Below, one piece after another: positions 44,040 to 52,505 of a stretch of DNA of 64,000 bases. The notes below the pieces were generated by a model, which was not told the origin of the DNA, searched no databases, and saw nothing but the letters and a program-made list of their open reading frames with translations. Position numbers and translations under genes: made by a program. Source of the stretch: Microbacterium sp. zg-B96 (lineage in GTDB: Bacteria; Actinomycetota; Actinomycetes; Actinomycetales; Microbacteriaceae); contig NZ_CP126738.1 in NCBI RefSeq assembly GCF_030246865.1, forward strand, positions 248,001-312,000, read 5' to 3'. Each line of letters starts with the position of its first letter. Positions within the stretch are counted from its first letter, which is position 1.

Positions 44040-45269
44040 CTATTCGACGATGCCGAGGTCCCGGAGGTCGATCACGTCGCCCTGCGGCACCCAGGTCTCA
44101 CCGTCGAACTGCGTGAGCTGAACCTGGAAGATGAGTCGCCCGCCGAATCCCGCGTCCAGCATCATGCCGTCCTGGAGGTACGGGTTCTCGGTGTCCTCGA
44201 GAGCGTCCCACGCCTCGAGCAGTCCGTCGGCGGTCAGCTCGGGAGCGTTGTTCAGCGCTTCCACCAGCGCGGCACCCAGTCCGTAGCCGTTGAACGCGAG
44301 GGCCTGCCGGGTGTCGCTCTCGTAGCCGTACTCGGTCATGACCTCGATGAAGGCCTGGGTCGCGGCATCCTCGGCGTTCTTCGGGTCGGCCGGGTCCTTG
44401 CCCCAGTGGAACGCGTAGGCGTCGACGACGGCGTCCGCGCCGGCGGGGTCGACCACGGTGACGAAGTCGGCCATGTTGCCTGCGAGCAGGAGAGTGGGCT
44501 CGTAGCCGATCTCGTCCATGTACTTCGTGACCGCGCCGATCGTGGGGGCGCCGATGTTGATGATGACGGTGTCCACGCCCGCCGCCTGGAACTGGCTGAC
44601 CTGCGCGGTGAGGTCGGCCGTGCCCGGGGGAACCATGGCGACCTGCGCGGGGGTCAGGCCACCGGCCTCGAGACCGGCGATGTGGCTCTCGCTGAGGTCG
44701 TTGTTGAACCCGATGAAGCCGACGACCGCGTCGGGGCGGTTCTCCTGCAGCCACTGGGCGTGCAACTGGCCCTCCCACACCACGTCGGGCCAGAAGGCGC
44801 GCGTATAGGGGAAGTTCTCCACGTCGCTGAGCGGGGTCTGCCCGGCCAGTGCGATCTGCGCGACCTTCTTGTCGTTGAGATACGGCCGGCCGGGAACCGC
44901 GATGCCGCCGAAGTTGACCACGGCGATGGCGCCCTCCTTCTCCACGAAGCTGCGCTGGTTGTCGGCGAGACGGGCGGGGTCATAGGCGTCGTCGGCGGTG
45001 ACGAGCTTGATCTCGCGTCCGTCGATGCCGCCTTCCGCGTTGGTCATCTCGATGTAGGCCTCGAAGCCGTGCAAGCCTGCGGCCGCCGCGGCCAGCGGCC
45101 CGCTTTGGGGCCAGCTGGCCCCGATGACGATCGGGCTGTCATCCTGCGGCTCAGCGGGTGGTTCGTTCGCGGCCTGCCGTCCCGTGCAGCCGCTGAGCAG
45201 CAGGGTGGTGACCGCTACTGCGGCGGCGGCGATGACGGCGGAGCGAGCTCGTCGTGACGTCTTCATCAT
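44040..45269 (-). CDS. Liv-type ABC transporter substrate-binding lipoprotein
   Basis: 409 residues, type I periplasmic-binding protein (LivK-like). Lipobox LSGC with C28. The family opening is IVIGASWPQSGPLAAAAAGLHGFEAYIEMTNAEGGIDGR, seen in parts, and the end is FQVQLTQFDGETWVPQG. The ATG at 45269 overlaps the permease stop (ATGA); a second ATG follows directly. It is unusual in being the last, not first, gene of its operon. The homologous group often binds aromatic acids rather than leucine, which matches the facing catabolic operon. Confidence 0.88.
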   Translation of the reverse strand: MMKTSRRARSAVIAAAAVAVTTLLLSGCTGRQAANEPPAEPQDDSPIVIGASWPQSGPLAAAAAGLHGFEAYIEMTNAEGGIDGREIKLVTADDAYDPARLADNQRSFVEKEGAIAVVNFGGIAVPGRPYLNDKKVAQIALAGQTPLSDVENFPYTRAFWPDVVWEGQLHAQWLQENRPDAVVGFIGFNNDLSESHIAGLEAGGLTPAQVAMVPPGTADLTAQVSQFQAAGVDTVIINIGAPTIGAVTKYMDEIGYEPTLLLAGNMADFVTVVDPAGADAVVDAYAFHWGKDPADPKNAEDAATQAFIEVMTEYGYESDTRQALAFNGYGLGAALVEALNNAPELTADGLLEAWDALEDTENPYLQDGMMLDAGFGGRLIFQVQLTQFDGETWVPQGDVIDLRDLGIVE

Positions 45270-46384
45270 CGATTCGCTTCCTTTCGTGTGGATGCTGTTG
45301 TTGTTTCGGGATAGGACTCGGGGTCGGTGTTACTGCCGGATTCGGTCTTGGGGTTGCGTGGGGCGGTGCTTCGGCGACCGCGCACGAGCGCGGCGCCGCG
45401 GCGGCCGATCGACGTGCTCCACGCGGCCAGGCCACCGGGCGCGAGGATCAGGCAGACACCGAGGAGCACGGCGAAGATGAGCTGGGCGAACTGCCCCGAC
45501 GCCTGGCCGGGCAGGACCTTGCTGGCGAAGTCGGGGAGGTACACGACGATCGCCGCACCCACGATCGCGCCGATCCACGAGCGGCTGCCGCCGACCGTGG
45601 CGGCCATGAGCAGGATCAGCGAGAACGTCAGCAGGTAGCTGTCGGGCGTCGCGACCGTCAGTACGAGCACGAGGATGCCGCCGGCCAGACCCGCCACGGC
45701 GGAGCTGACGACGAAGGCGATGAGCTTCAACTGGGGGACGCGCACGCCGTTGGACGCGGCGAGGATCCGGTTCGTCCGAATCGCGGCGTAGGCGCGGCCG
45801 AAGCGGCCCACCGTGATGTTGCGGAGGAGCACGAGCGTGCCCGCAAGCGCCAGGAGGGCGAAGAGGAAACCGAACTGGGCGGGCGTGAGCGCGATCCCGT
45901 CAGGAGCGACGAAGGGCGAGGTCGGCAGCGCCAGCCCCACGGTCCCGCCGGTGAAGTCACTGAACCGGCTCACCACGAGCGGGAAGACCGCGGCGATGGC
46001 TATGGTGAACAGCCCGAGGTTCAGTCCGCCGAGCTTCAGCGCCGGAATGCCGATCGCGAGGCCGACGATGAGCCCCGCGCCGATGCTCGCCATGAGGGCG
46101 AGTGGCCACGGTACGTCGAGGTTCAGCATCAGGAGCATCGTCGTGTAGCCGCCGATGCCGAAGATCGCGCCGTGCCCGACGCTGATCTGCCCTGAGAACC
46201 CGACGAGGAGGTTCAGACCCGCCACTCCCAGAGCGATCGCGAGCACGCGGGTCATGTTGAACAGGTCGTAGTCGCTCACCAGGAACGGGATCGCGACGCC
46301 CACCACGAGCAGGGCGAGGGTGAGCAGGCCTCGCGGGGTGCGGTACCAGGGCCGCGCGTGGGGGTAGGGGATGGGACTGGTCAC
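45266..46384 (-). CDS. livM: Branched-chain-type ABC transporter permease LivM
   Basis: 372 residues with about ten membrane helices. The LivM signature is visible as GLNLLVGFSGQISVGHGAIFGIGGY in parts and as the loop VGRFGRAYAAIRTN before the last helices. A hydrophilic C-terminal tail of roughly 40 residues, rich in Arg, Ser and Thr, is longer than usual. The GTG at 46384 overlaps the livH stop; the longer open frame upstream is the shadow of livH. It pairs with LivH to form the pore. Confidence 0.9.
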   Translation of the reverse strand: MTSPIPYPHARPWYRTPRGLLTLALLVVGVAIPFLVSDYDLFNMTRVLAIALGVAGLNLLVGFSGQISVGHGAIFGIGGYTTMLLMLNLDVPWPLALMASIGAGLIVGLAIGIPALKLGGLNLGLFTIAIAAVFPLVVSRFSDFTGGTVGLALPTSPFVAPDGIALTPAQFGFLFALLALAGTLVLLRNITVGRFGRAYAAIRTNRILAASNGVRVPQLKLIAFVVSSAVAGLAGGILVLVLTVATPDSYLLTFSLILLMAATVGGSRSWIGAIVGAAIVVYLPDFASKVLPGQASGQFAQLIFAVLLGVCLILAPGGLAAWSTSIGRRGAALVRGRRSTAPRNPKTESGSNTDPESYPETTTASTRKEANR

Positions 46385-47262
46385 GCGCGCACCATCCGCT
46401 CTTTTCCGAAGAGTCCGCCGGGCTTGACAAGCAGGACGATCACGATGAGGACGAAGGCGACCACGATGTTGAGGTCCCCACCGAGGAAGGGAATGTACCT
46501 GCCGGCAAACGCCGTGACGACGCCGATCAGCAGGCCACCGACGACCGCGCCCACTCGACTGGTCAAGCCTCCGAGCGTGGCGGCGGCGAGGGCCATCAAC
46601 AGCGGGAAGTTCATCATCGACGGGGACAGTCCCAGGGTGGGGGCGGCCACGACGCCGGCCACCGCGCCGACGGCGCCGGCGATCGCCCACCCGAGGGCGA
46701 GCCACACGGGGGCTGACAGCCCCAGCAGTGCCGCCGAGGGGGCATTCTGCGCGACGGCGCGCAGACGCAATCCGATCGGGGTCTTCTGGAAGAGGAGCGC
46801 GGTCAGGCCCATCGCGACGACGACGAGGAGCGCGCCACCGGCCTGCTGGTAGGTGAGGCGCAGTCCGGCGAACTCGATGAGTCCGGAGCCGAAAGGGCTG
46901 GGGTAGCTGCGCGGGTCGGTTCCCCAGATGATGCCGGCGAGCGCGCTGATCCCGAGGAGCAACGCCACACCCATCGCCATCAGGACGCCTTCGTTGCGGG
47001 TGTCGGCCCAGCGGACCACCAGCACGTGCACGAGGGCGCCGATCACGGCGGATGCGGCGACGGCGATGAGGATCGCGAGCCACGGCGAGATGCCGGTCGA
47101 GAGCATCGTGAACGCGATGAAGGCGGCCACGACGGCGAGCTCCCCCTGCGCGAAGTTCAGCATGCCGGTGCCTTGGAACACGACGCTCAGCGCCAGGGCG
47201 AGGGCGGCGTAGACGGTTCCGGTGGTGAGGCCGTCCAGGAAGATCTGGAAGAACTCAGTCAT
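46381..47262 (-). CDS. livH: Branched-chain-type ABC transporter permease LivH
   Basis: 293 residues, about eight helices. It opens with FLDGLTTGTVYAALALALSV and the GMLNFAQGELAV motif typical of LivH. The coupling segment GLRLRAVAQNAPSAALLGLS precedes the last helices. The ATG at 47262 overlaps the end of livF by 8 bases; the open frame upstream of it is the shadow of livF. GAGGAGCG lies 4 bases before the ATG. Confidence 0.9.
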   Translation of the reverse strand: MTEFFQIFLDGLTTGTVYAALALALSVVFQGTGMLNFAQGELAVVAAFIAFTMLSTGISPWLAILIAVAASAVIGALVHVLVVRWADTRNEGVLMAMGVALLLGISALAGIIWGTDPRSYPSPFGSGLIEFAGLRLTYQQAGGALLVVVAMGLTALLFQKTPIGLRLRAVAQNAPSAALLGLSAPVWLALGWAIAGAVGAVAGVVAAPTLGLSPSMMNFPLLMALAAATLGGLTSRVGAVVGGLLIGVVTAFAGRYIPFLGGDLNIVVAFVLIVIVLLVKPGGLFGKERMVRA

Positions 47263-48028
47263 CGAGCGCTCCTCGGGTCGAAGGGAACGGGCGGTCCGCA
47301 GGAGCGGACGGCGCCTCGCCGAGGTAGGCCGCACGCAGCGCGTCGTGATCCTGCAGATCCGCGGCGGGACCCTCGAGCGACACGCGACCCCGGGTGAGGA
47401 CGACCGCGCGGTCGGCCACCCGCAGCGACAATCGCGCATTCTGCTCGGCGAGCAGGATCGTCAGCGACCACGCATCCCGCAGCGACTGGAAGCGGTTGAA
47501 CAACTCGAGCGTGGTCAGGGGGGCCAGGCCCAGTGACGGCTCGTCGACCAGAAGCAGGCGGGGCCGGGCGAGAAGTGCCCGCGCCACTGCGAGCATCTGC
47601 GCCTGTCCTCCCGACAGCGCCCCCGCCTGGCGGCCGCGCATCTCGTGCAGCACCGGGAAGGTCTCATTGATCAGGTCCAGGTCCTCGTTGGCCGTCGCAC
47701 GCACGGGGCGGGGCCGGGCGAGTATGCCCAGGCGCAGGTTCTCCTCGACGGTCAGCTCCGTGAAGGTTCCGCGGCCCTCGGGGACATGGCCGATGCCGAG
47801 GCGGGCCACGCGCGCCGTCGTCATTTTGTCGATGCGGGTGCCGTCGAGAGTGATGGCACCGCTCGAATCGACCTGTCTGCAGATGGCACGGAGCAGGGTC
47901 GTCTTGCCGGCGCCGTTCGCGCCGAGCAGGGCGACGATCTCACCCTCTTCGATCGCGAGATCCACACCGTGGAGCACTTCGACCCCGCCGTAGCGCGCGC
48001 GGAGGTTCTGGGTCGTGAGGACGGTCAT
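47255..48028 (-). CDS. livF: Branched-chain-type ABC transporter ATPase LivF
   Basis: 257 residues. Walker A GANGAGKTT (about residues 34-42), Q-loop region HVPEGRGTFTELTVEENL, signature LSGGQAQM (about 134), Walker B LLLVDEPSLGLAP and a switch Gln/Asn (LAEQNARL). The PEGR-F-LTV stretch is the LivF hallmark. It works with LivG as the ATPase pair. Its start overlaps the livG stop by 4 bases. Confidence 0.92.
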   Translation of the reverse strand: MTVLTTQNLRARYGGVEVLHGVDLAIEEGEIVALLGANGAGKTTLLRAICRQVDSSGAITLDGTRIDKMTTARVARLGIGHVPEGRGTFTELTVEENLRLGILARPRPVRATANEDLDLINETFPVLHEMRGRQAGALSGGQAQMLAVARALLARPRLLLVDEPSLGLAPLTTLELFNRFQSLRDAWSLTILLAEQNARLSLRVADRAVVLTRGRVSLEGPAADLQDHDALRAAYLGEAPSAPADRPFPSTRGALDD

Positions 48029-48864
48029 GGCAGCAGCTCCCCGTCAGACGGCGCGTCGGCACCGAGGTACGCGGCGATCACGCGGGGGTCAGCGGACACG
48101 GTTGTCGGGTCGCCGTACGCGAGCAGCCGGCCGGCGTCGAGCACCGCGACGAAGCGAGCGACGCGCATGACGAGGCCGACGTCGTGCTCGACGAGGAGGC
48201 TCGTCATGTCCGTGTCGGCCCCGAAGTCGGCGATGACCTCCAGCAGTTCATCGGCTTCGTCGGCACTCAGTCCGGCGGCGGGCTCGTCGAGCAGGAGCAG
48301 CGAGGGACGTGACAGCAGCGCGCGCGCCACTTCCACTCGGCGTCGATCGGCGTGGGCCAGGCTGCTCACCGGCGCGAGCGCCAGAGGTTGCAGCGCGAGC
48401 GGACCCATCAGATCCCACGCCTCGAGGCGGACGGCGCGTTCCTCGCGGCTCGCTCGGCCGATCCGCAGCGCGGCGGACCACATTCCGGCGCGCATCCCGC
48501 CGTGCGCACCCAGCAGGACGTTTTCGAAGACGTTGAGGTCGGGAAGGAGCGCGGGCGTCTGGAAGGTGCGGGCGATGCCTGCGATCGCCCGGGCCTGCGC
48601 CGGCACGCCGCTCATGGGCCGGCCGGCCAGCTCGATCTCGCCCTCGTGGCGGTAGATCCCGCTGATGCAGTTGAACAGGGTCGTCTTGCCCGCCCCATTG
48701 GGCCCGATGACCGCGCTCGTTCCGCCGCGAGGGATCGAGAAGCTGACGGCGTCCAGCGCGCGCACGCCGCGAAAGCCGATGCCCACGTCACGGATCGTCA
48801 GGGCAGGGGCGGCCATATCGCGCTCGTCAGGGCCGACGGTCGCATCGGTGTCCAGGGTCATCAT
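48025..48864 (-). CDS. livG: Branched-chain-type ABC transporter ATPase LivG
   Basis: 279 residues from the ATG at 48864. Walker A GPNGAGKTTLFN, the LivG-type IARTFQTPALLPDLNVFENV, and Walker B LLLLDEPAAGLSADEADEL. The signature is VSSLAHADRRRVEV rather than LSGGQ-like (LAHADRR stands for the usual LSYGQQR), a notable change in the ATPase signature loop. The start is uncertain: ATGs at 48924, 48864, 48861 and 48816 are all in frame; 48864 follows CGAGG closely. First gene of the importer operon. Confidence 0.85.
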   Translation of the reverse strand: MMTLDTDATVGPDERDMAAPALTIRDVGIGFRGVRALDAVSFSIPRGGTSAVIGPNGAGKTTLFNCISGIYRHEGEIELAGRPMSGVPAQARAIAGIARTFQTPALLPDLNVFENVLLGAHGGMRAGMWSAALRIGRASREERAVRLEAWDLMGPLALQPLALAPVSSLAHADRRRVEVARALLSRPSLLLLDEPAAGLSADEADELLEVIADFGADTDMTSLLVEHDVGLVMRVARFVAVLDAGRLLAYGDPTTVSADPRVIAAYLGADAPSDGELLP

Positions 48865-48948
48865 CCTCGATGTCTCGGGTAGGCGGGGCGGCAATGCCTC
48901 ACGGCCAAACCTACGAGCGAGCATGCATGTGGGCGAGACTGATTTACC

Positions 48949-48974
48949 TATACACAGGATCGATCCTGTTTATA
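48949..48974. promoter_or_regulatory. Palindromic operator upstream of the importer operon
   Basis: ACAGGATC/GATCCTGT (48954-48969) is a perfect 16-base palindrome flanked on both sides by TATA at one-base distance, giving a near-perfect 26-base inverted repeat. It lies about 90 bases before livG in an AT-rich patch with a possible leftward -10 (TATAGG). No regulator gene is next to it. Confidence 0.65.
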
Positions 48975-49029
48975 GCGTGAGCCGTTTCGCCGTCGAGCGT
49001 GCGCGCGCGGCGCCGCTTGAAACGGGTGG

Positions 49030-49692
49030 TCAGCGCGTCCGGTGCCGGTCGACGCCGGCAGCTGTCAGCATCGCGCCGGAGACAAAGGACGCGACGGCAA
49101 TGCCGGGCGCGAGGGCGGTGCCCAGGAGCATCAAACCCACGCCGACCCACAGCACCAGTGGCGACCAGTGGCGCGACGTCAAGGCGCCCACAGCCCCTAT
49201 GAGCAGTGCGAGCGCGCACGTCGCGAGACCGGGGAGGACGGCGGAGATCCACAGGCTCGCCCCGGTCTCGCCGGCCGGTCGGGCGCCGGTGTACGCAGTT
49301 GCGGCATAGAACGTCCAGGAGCCGACCCATGCCAGTGAGACTGCCGCGAAGACGAGATACACGGCCGAGCGGGCGGTCGACGGCCGGACGACAGCGACGA
49401 CGAGCCCGGCAAGCAGCAGCACCCCCGACATCCCGCCAAGCACGACGAGCACCCCGAGGTACCCGATGCCGTCCCCGCACGCCCAGCTTCCGTCCGCGCC
49501 CCATTCACCGCCGATGCTCCACGAGCAGTTGAAGTGGAGCGTTTCGCGCATAAGGCCGACTGAGCCCCCCGCGAAGAGAAAGGCAAGGAGTCCTCCGACC
49601 ACGACCACGACCGCAACTGCCGCCGTCGCCGCGCGTTCGGATCGCGCCGATGTCGTGCTCGGCCGCGCGGGATCCATCGATGAGGTGGTCAC
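49030..49692 (-). CDS. Membrane protein with five helices, function unknown
   Basis: 220 residues from a GTG at 49692 (alternative ATG at 49677). Five hydrophobic segments are seen: AATAAVAVVVVVGGLLAFLF, then a periplasmic loop with two Cys (FNCSWSIGGEWGADGSWACG), then LGVLVVLGGMSGVLLLAGLV, AVYLVFAAVSLAWVGSW, ISAVLPGLATCALALLIG and LVLWVGVGLMLLGTALAPG. The Cys pair in the loop may form a disulfide. TAGCGT lies 7 nt before the GTG, supporting that start and a leaderless message. I do not recognise a family. Confidence 0.65.
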   Translation of the reverse strand: MTTSSMDPARPSTTSARSERAATAAVAVVVVVGGLLAFLFAGGSVGLMRETLHFNCSWSIGGEWGADGSWACGDGIGYLGVLVVLGGMSGVLLLAGLVVAVVRPSTARSAVYLVFAAVSLAWVGSWTFYAATAYTGARPAGETGASLWISAVLPGLATCALALLIGAVGALTSRHWSPLVLWVGVGLMLLGTALAPGIAVASFVSGAMLTAAGVDRHRTR

Positions 49693-49699
49693 CGTCCCG

Positions 49700-49705
49700 A
49701 CGCTA
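49700..49705 (-). promoter_or_regulatory. Leaderless promoter (-10 TAGCGT)
   Basis: Minus-strand TAGCGT is followed by 7 nt and the GTG at 49692. Confidence 0.45.
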
Positions 49706-49807
49706 CCGGTCCGCCTCAGCTCAGAGAAGGGCTCCAGGTCCGCGTAATGACGCGACCTGGAGCCTTCTCGCGGAGAACTCCGCTTCGACGGATCGAGATC
49801 GGTTCCC

Positions 49808-50518
49808 TCAGTGCGCCGTCGCCAGCGCATGCTCGGCTGCGGTGTGGATGACCTCCGAGACGACGCGGGCCTGAGTCATGAAGACGGCATGACTGGCCGA
49901 GACGTAGGTGATCTCCGCGCCCGCCCGCTCAGCCATGTGCTTCAGCATCGCCTGGTCGAAGGACTGGTCCTCGGTGGCGATGACCGCCCAAGCCGGCTTG
50001 TCGTGCCACGCGGCGTGCGCCACCGGGGTGGCGAAGGCCGACATGTTGATCGGCACCTGCGAGTCACGCAGGAACGCCGCATCCTCGTCACTGGCATCCG
50101 CCGCGAAACCGATCTTGAAGGTGTCGGGATTGAGGAACCCGAACCCGTCCTCTCCCACATCGATGGTGAAGTTCGGGGTGGGCGCAAACCCCTCGTACTG
50201 CGTGGCCGTGTTCTCGCCGCTGTCCGGAGCCAGGGCGGACACGTACACCAGTCCCGCGACGGCGGGGTGGTTGCCGGCCTCGGTGATCACCGTGCCGCCC
50301 CAGGAGTGACCGACGAGGATCGTCGGGCCCTCCTGCAGGTCGAGCACCCTTTTTGTGGCGGCGATGTCGTCTTGCAGAGAGGTGAGCGGGTTCTGCACGA
50401 TCGTGACCCGGTGTCCTTCGGCGGTCAGCGTGTCGTAGACCCGCCGCCAGCCGGAACCGTCCGCGAACGCGCCGTGCACCAGCACGACGTTCCTGATGAT
50501 GTGATCCGTGTGACTCAT
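49808..50518 (-). CDS. Alpha/beta hydrolase (esterase, salicylate/methylketone-esterase-like)
   Basis: 236 residues, compact alpha/beta hydrolase. Oxyanion motif VLVHGAFADGSGW, nucleophile elbow GHSWGG with S72, and a late His in SASHAVFM. This short form without a large cap resembles plant-like salicylate esterases and related bacterial enzymes. AAAGGAAGGG precedes the ATG. It is a paralogue of the hydrolase upstream at 50612-51328, from which it is separated by 93 bases. No signal peptide, so it acts on a compound that enters the cell. Confidence 0.85.
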   Translation of the reverse strand: MSHTDHIIRNVVLVHGAFADGSGWRRVYDTLTAEGHRVTIVQNPLTSLQDDIAATKRVLDLQEGPTILVGHSWGGTVITEAGNHPAVAGLVYVSALAPDSGENTATQYEGFAPTPNFTIDVGEDGFGFLNPDTFKIGFAADASDEDAAFLRDSQVPINMSAFATPVAHAAWHDKPAWAVIATEDQSFDQAMLKHMAERAGAEITYVSASHAVFMTQARVVSEVIHTAAEHALATAH

Positions 50519-50611
50519 GTTTCCCTTCCTTTCGTGGCCCGCGGAGCTTCACTCGCGGGAGCGTTGTCGAGATAGCGGTCGCCGACTCGATAGACGTGTG
50601 CTGTCGAGGGG

Positions 50612-51328
50612 TCACCCCGTGATGGCGGCGAGGATCGTGCGGGTCACGGCATCCGGCTGCGAGACGCCGATCGCGTGGGATGCCTCCGCCACGACCGTCG
50701 TGCCCTTCGAACCGGCGCGCGCGGCGAAGAACGCGATCGCGGCAGCAGGGATGTTTCTGTCGGCTCCGCCGGACACGAACCACGACGGGATCGATCGCCA
50801 CGCCGGCGACGACGTGGCCAGCGGCTCGCTCAGCGCACGATCGGAGATCGCACGCTGGGTCGCGGCCATGAGGGCCGCCGTGGCGTCGTCGACGTCCGCG
50901 CAGAACTGCTGGTGGAACAGCTCCGTGCGGATGGTGAGGTCGGTCCCTCCAGAGGTCAGCGGCAACGCCGACACAGTCTGACCCAGGGAGCTTCCGGGGT
51001 AGAGGTCGGTGAGCTGAGACGTCGACTCCCCGGTGTCGGGTGCAAAGGCGCCGACGTACACGAGCGCTTCGACGTTCTCGGCCGAAGCCGCCGCTTGCGT
51101 GATCACCATGCCGCCGTAGGAGTGCCCTACCAGGACGACCGGCCCGTCGACGCCCCGCACGAGGTCGGCGACGTACTCCGCGTCACCGGTCAGGCTGCGC
51201 AACGGGTTGGATGCTGCGCGTGCGCGCACGCCGTTCTGCGCGAGCTGTTCGATCACGCCGTTCCAACTGGAGTTCTCGGCGAATGCGCCGTGCACGAGGA
51301 CGACCGTGGTGTTGCTGTTGGGAGACAT
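50612..51328 (-). CDS. Alpha/beta hydrolase (paralogue of the 49808 product)
   Basis: 238 residues. VLVHGAFAENSSW, nucleophile GHSYGG with S70, and His in AEASHAIGVSQP. Same short type as its neighbour; the two share the order of all core motifs (NPL-SL, LVGHS, LVYVxAxAPDxGE). It starts only 2 bases after the stop of the HSL-type esterase, so they are co-transcribed. Acid residue probably the Asp in SGGADRNIP. Confidence 0.85.
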   Translation of the reverse strand: MSPNSNTTVVLVHGAFAENSSWNGVIEQLAQNGVRARAASNPLRSLTGDAEYVADLVRGVDGPVVLVGHSYGGMVITQAAASAENVEALVYVGAFAPDTGESTSQLTDLYPGSSLGQTVSALPLTSGGTDLTIRTELFHQQFCADVDDATAALMAATQRAISDRALSEPLATSSPAWRSIPSWFVSGGADRNIPAAAIAFFAARAGSKGTTVVAEASHAIGVSQPDAVTRTILAAITG

Positions 51329-51330
51329 GG

Positions 51331-52293
51331 TCAGCGGCCCGTGTCGTGGGTGCCGAGCGCCTTGCCCAGCACATGAATGGCCTGCTCGACTGCCGCAGTC
51401 GCGGCCGCAGACGATCGCAGGGGGTTCACCATCATGAAGTCGTGGAGGATGCCGTTGTAGCGGACGCAGGTCGTCCGAACGCCCAGCTCTGTGAGCCGGC
51501 GCGCGTAGGCTTCGCCCTCGTCGCGGAGCACGTCGTTCTCGTCGACGATGATGAACGTCTCGGGCAGTCCCGCGAGCTCTTCGTCGGACGCGCGCAGCGG
51601 GGACGCGATCGGGTCCGCCCGCGCCGCCGGGTCAGGCGTGTAGGCGTCCCAGAACCACGCCATCGACTTCGCCGTCAGGAACGGCCCGTCGGCGAACTCC
51701 CGGTAGCTGTCGGTGTCCTGCGCTGCATCGGTGACGGGGTAGTAAAGCGACTGATGGATGACTGTGACGTCCCCCCGGCGCTGGGCGAGGAGAGTGACGG
51801 CGGTGGCCATGCAACCGCCCACCGAGTCGCCTGCAACCGCGAGCCGGGTGGCGTCGAGCTTCTCCGCTTCGGCGTTCGCGACGATCCACTGTGCCGCGGC
51901 GTAGGCCTGTTCGATGGCGACGGGGAACGCGGCTTCGGGCGAGCGGTCGTACTCCACGAAGACGAGAGCCGCAGAGGCGCCGGCCGCGAGTTCGCGGGTG
52001 AGCCGGTCGTGCGTACCGGCGTTGCCGAGTATCCAGCCGCCGCCGTGGATGTACAGGACAACGGGAAGCACCTCGGTCGCGCCCTTCGGGCGCAGGATGC
52101 GGACCCGAGCATCCCCGACCTCAGCCGGAACAGTCACCCACCGCTCATCGACGTCGACTTTGTCGATCGGTGCGGCCTGAACGTCGTCGAGGACTTTCCT
52201 CGCCGCTTCCGGGCCGATCTTGTACAGGTACGGGGGCTGGGCGGTTGCGTCGGCGAACGCCTGACCCTCCTTCTCGAGCACATGCTTGCTCAT
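51331..52293 (-). CDS. HSL-family alpha/beta hydrolase (esterase)
   Basis: 320 residues of the hormone-sensitive lipase group. The oxyanion motif is HGGGW (VVLYIHGGGWILG), the nucleophile motif GDSVGG, the acid in IIVDENDVLRDEG and the His in GILHDFMM. The start at 52293 is chosen for ATAGGAGATGAC just upstream; an in-frame ATG at 52338 lacks support. No signal peptide. It is the first of three consecutive hydrolases and is divergent from the LuxR-type regulator. Confidence 0.87.
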   Translation of the reverse strand: MSKHVLEKEGQAFADATAQPPYLYKIGPEAARKVLDDVQAAPIDKVDVDERWVTVPAEVGDARVRILRPKGATEVLPVVLYIHGGGWILGNAGTHDRLTRELAAGASAALVFVEYDRSPEAAFPVAIEQAYAAAQWIVANAEAEKLDATRLAVAGDSVGGCMATAVTLLAQRRGDVTVIHQSLYYPVTDAAQDTDSYREFADGPFLTAKSMAWFWDAYTPDPAARADPIASPLRASDEELAGLPETFIIVDENDVLRDEGEAYARRLTELGVRTTCVRYNGILHDFMMVNPLRSSAAATAAVEQAIHVLGKALGTHDTGR

Positions 52294-52352
52294 GTCATCT
52301 CCTATCGATGATCCGGGGGTGGGCGGCGGTGTACCCACATGGCGATGATCTG

Positions 52353-52398
52353 CCGCCCGCGTAACGGGCGGGAAGAGTCGATCGACTGACTCGAGTCA
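52353..52398. promoter_or_regulatory. Inverted repeats in the esterase/luxR intergenic region
   Basis: CCGCCCG (52353-52359) with CGGGCGG (52365-52371), and the perfect palindrome TGACTC/GAGTCA (52387-52398). They lie between divergent genes and are candidate regulator sites. Confidence 0.4.
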
Positions 52399-52494
52399 TC
52401 AGCGGGTCAGGGCAGGTCACGGGAGTCGTCCGTCGGAAAGTCTTCCGCGGTCGTCGATAGCGGACTAAGGGATGCAGGTCAGAGGCCCTTTTCG

Positions 52495-52500
52495 TACAAT
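52495..52500 (+). promoter_or_regulatory. Leaderless promoter of the LuxR-type gene (-10 TACAAT)
   Basis: TACAAT is followed by GAACC and the ATG at 52506; no Shine-Dalgarno fits between them. Confidence 0.6.
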
Positions 52501-52505
52501 GAACC

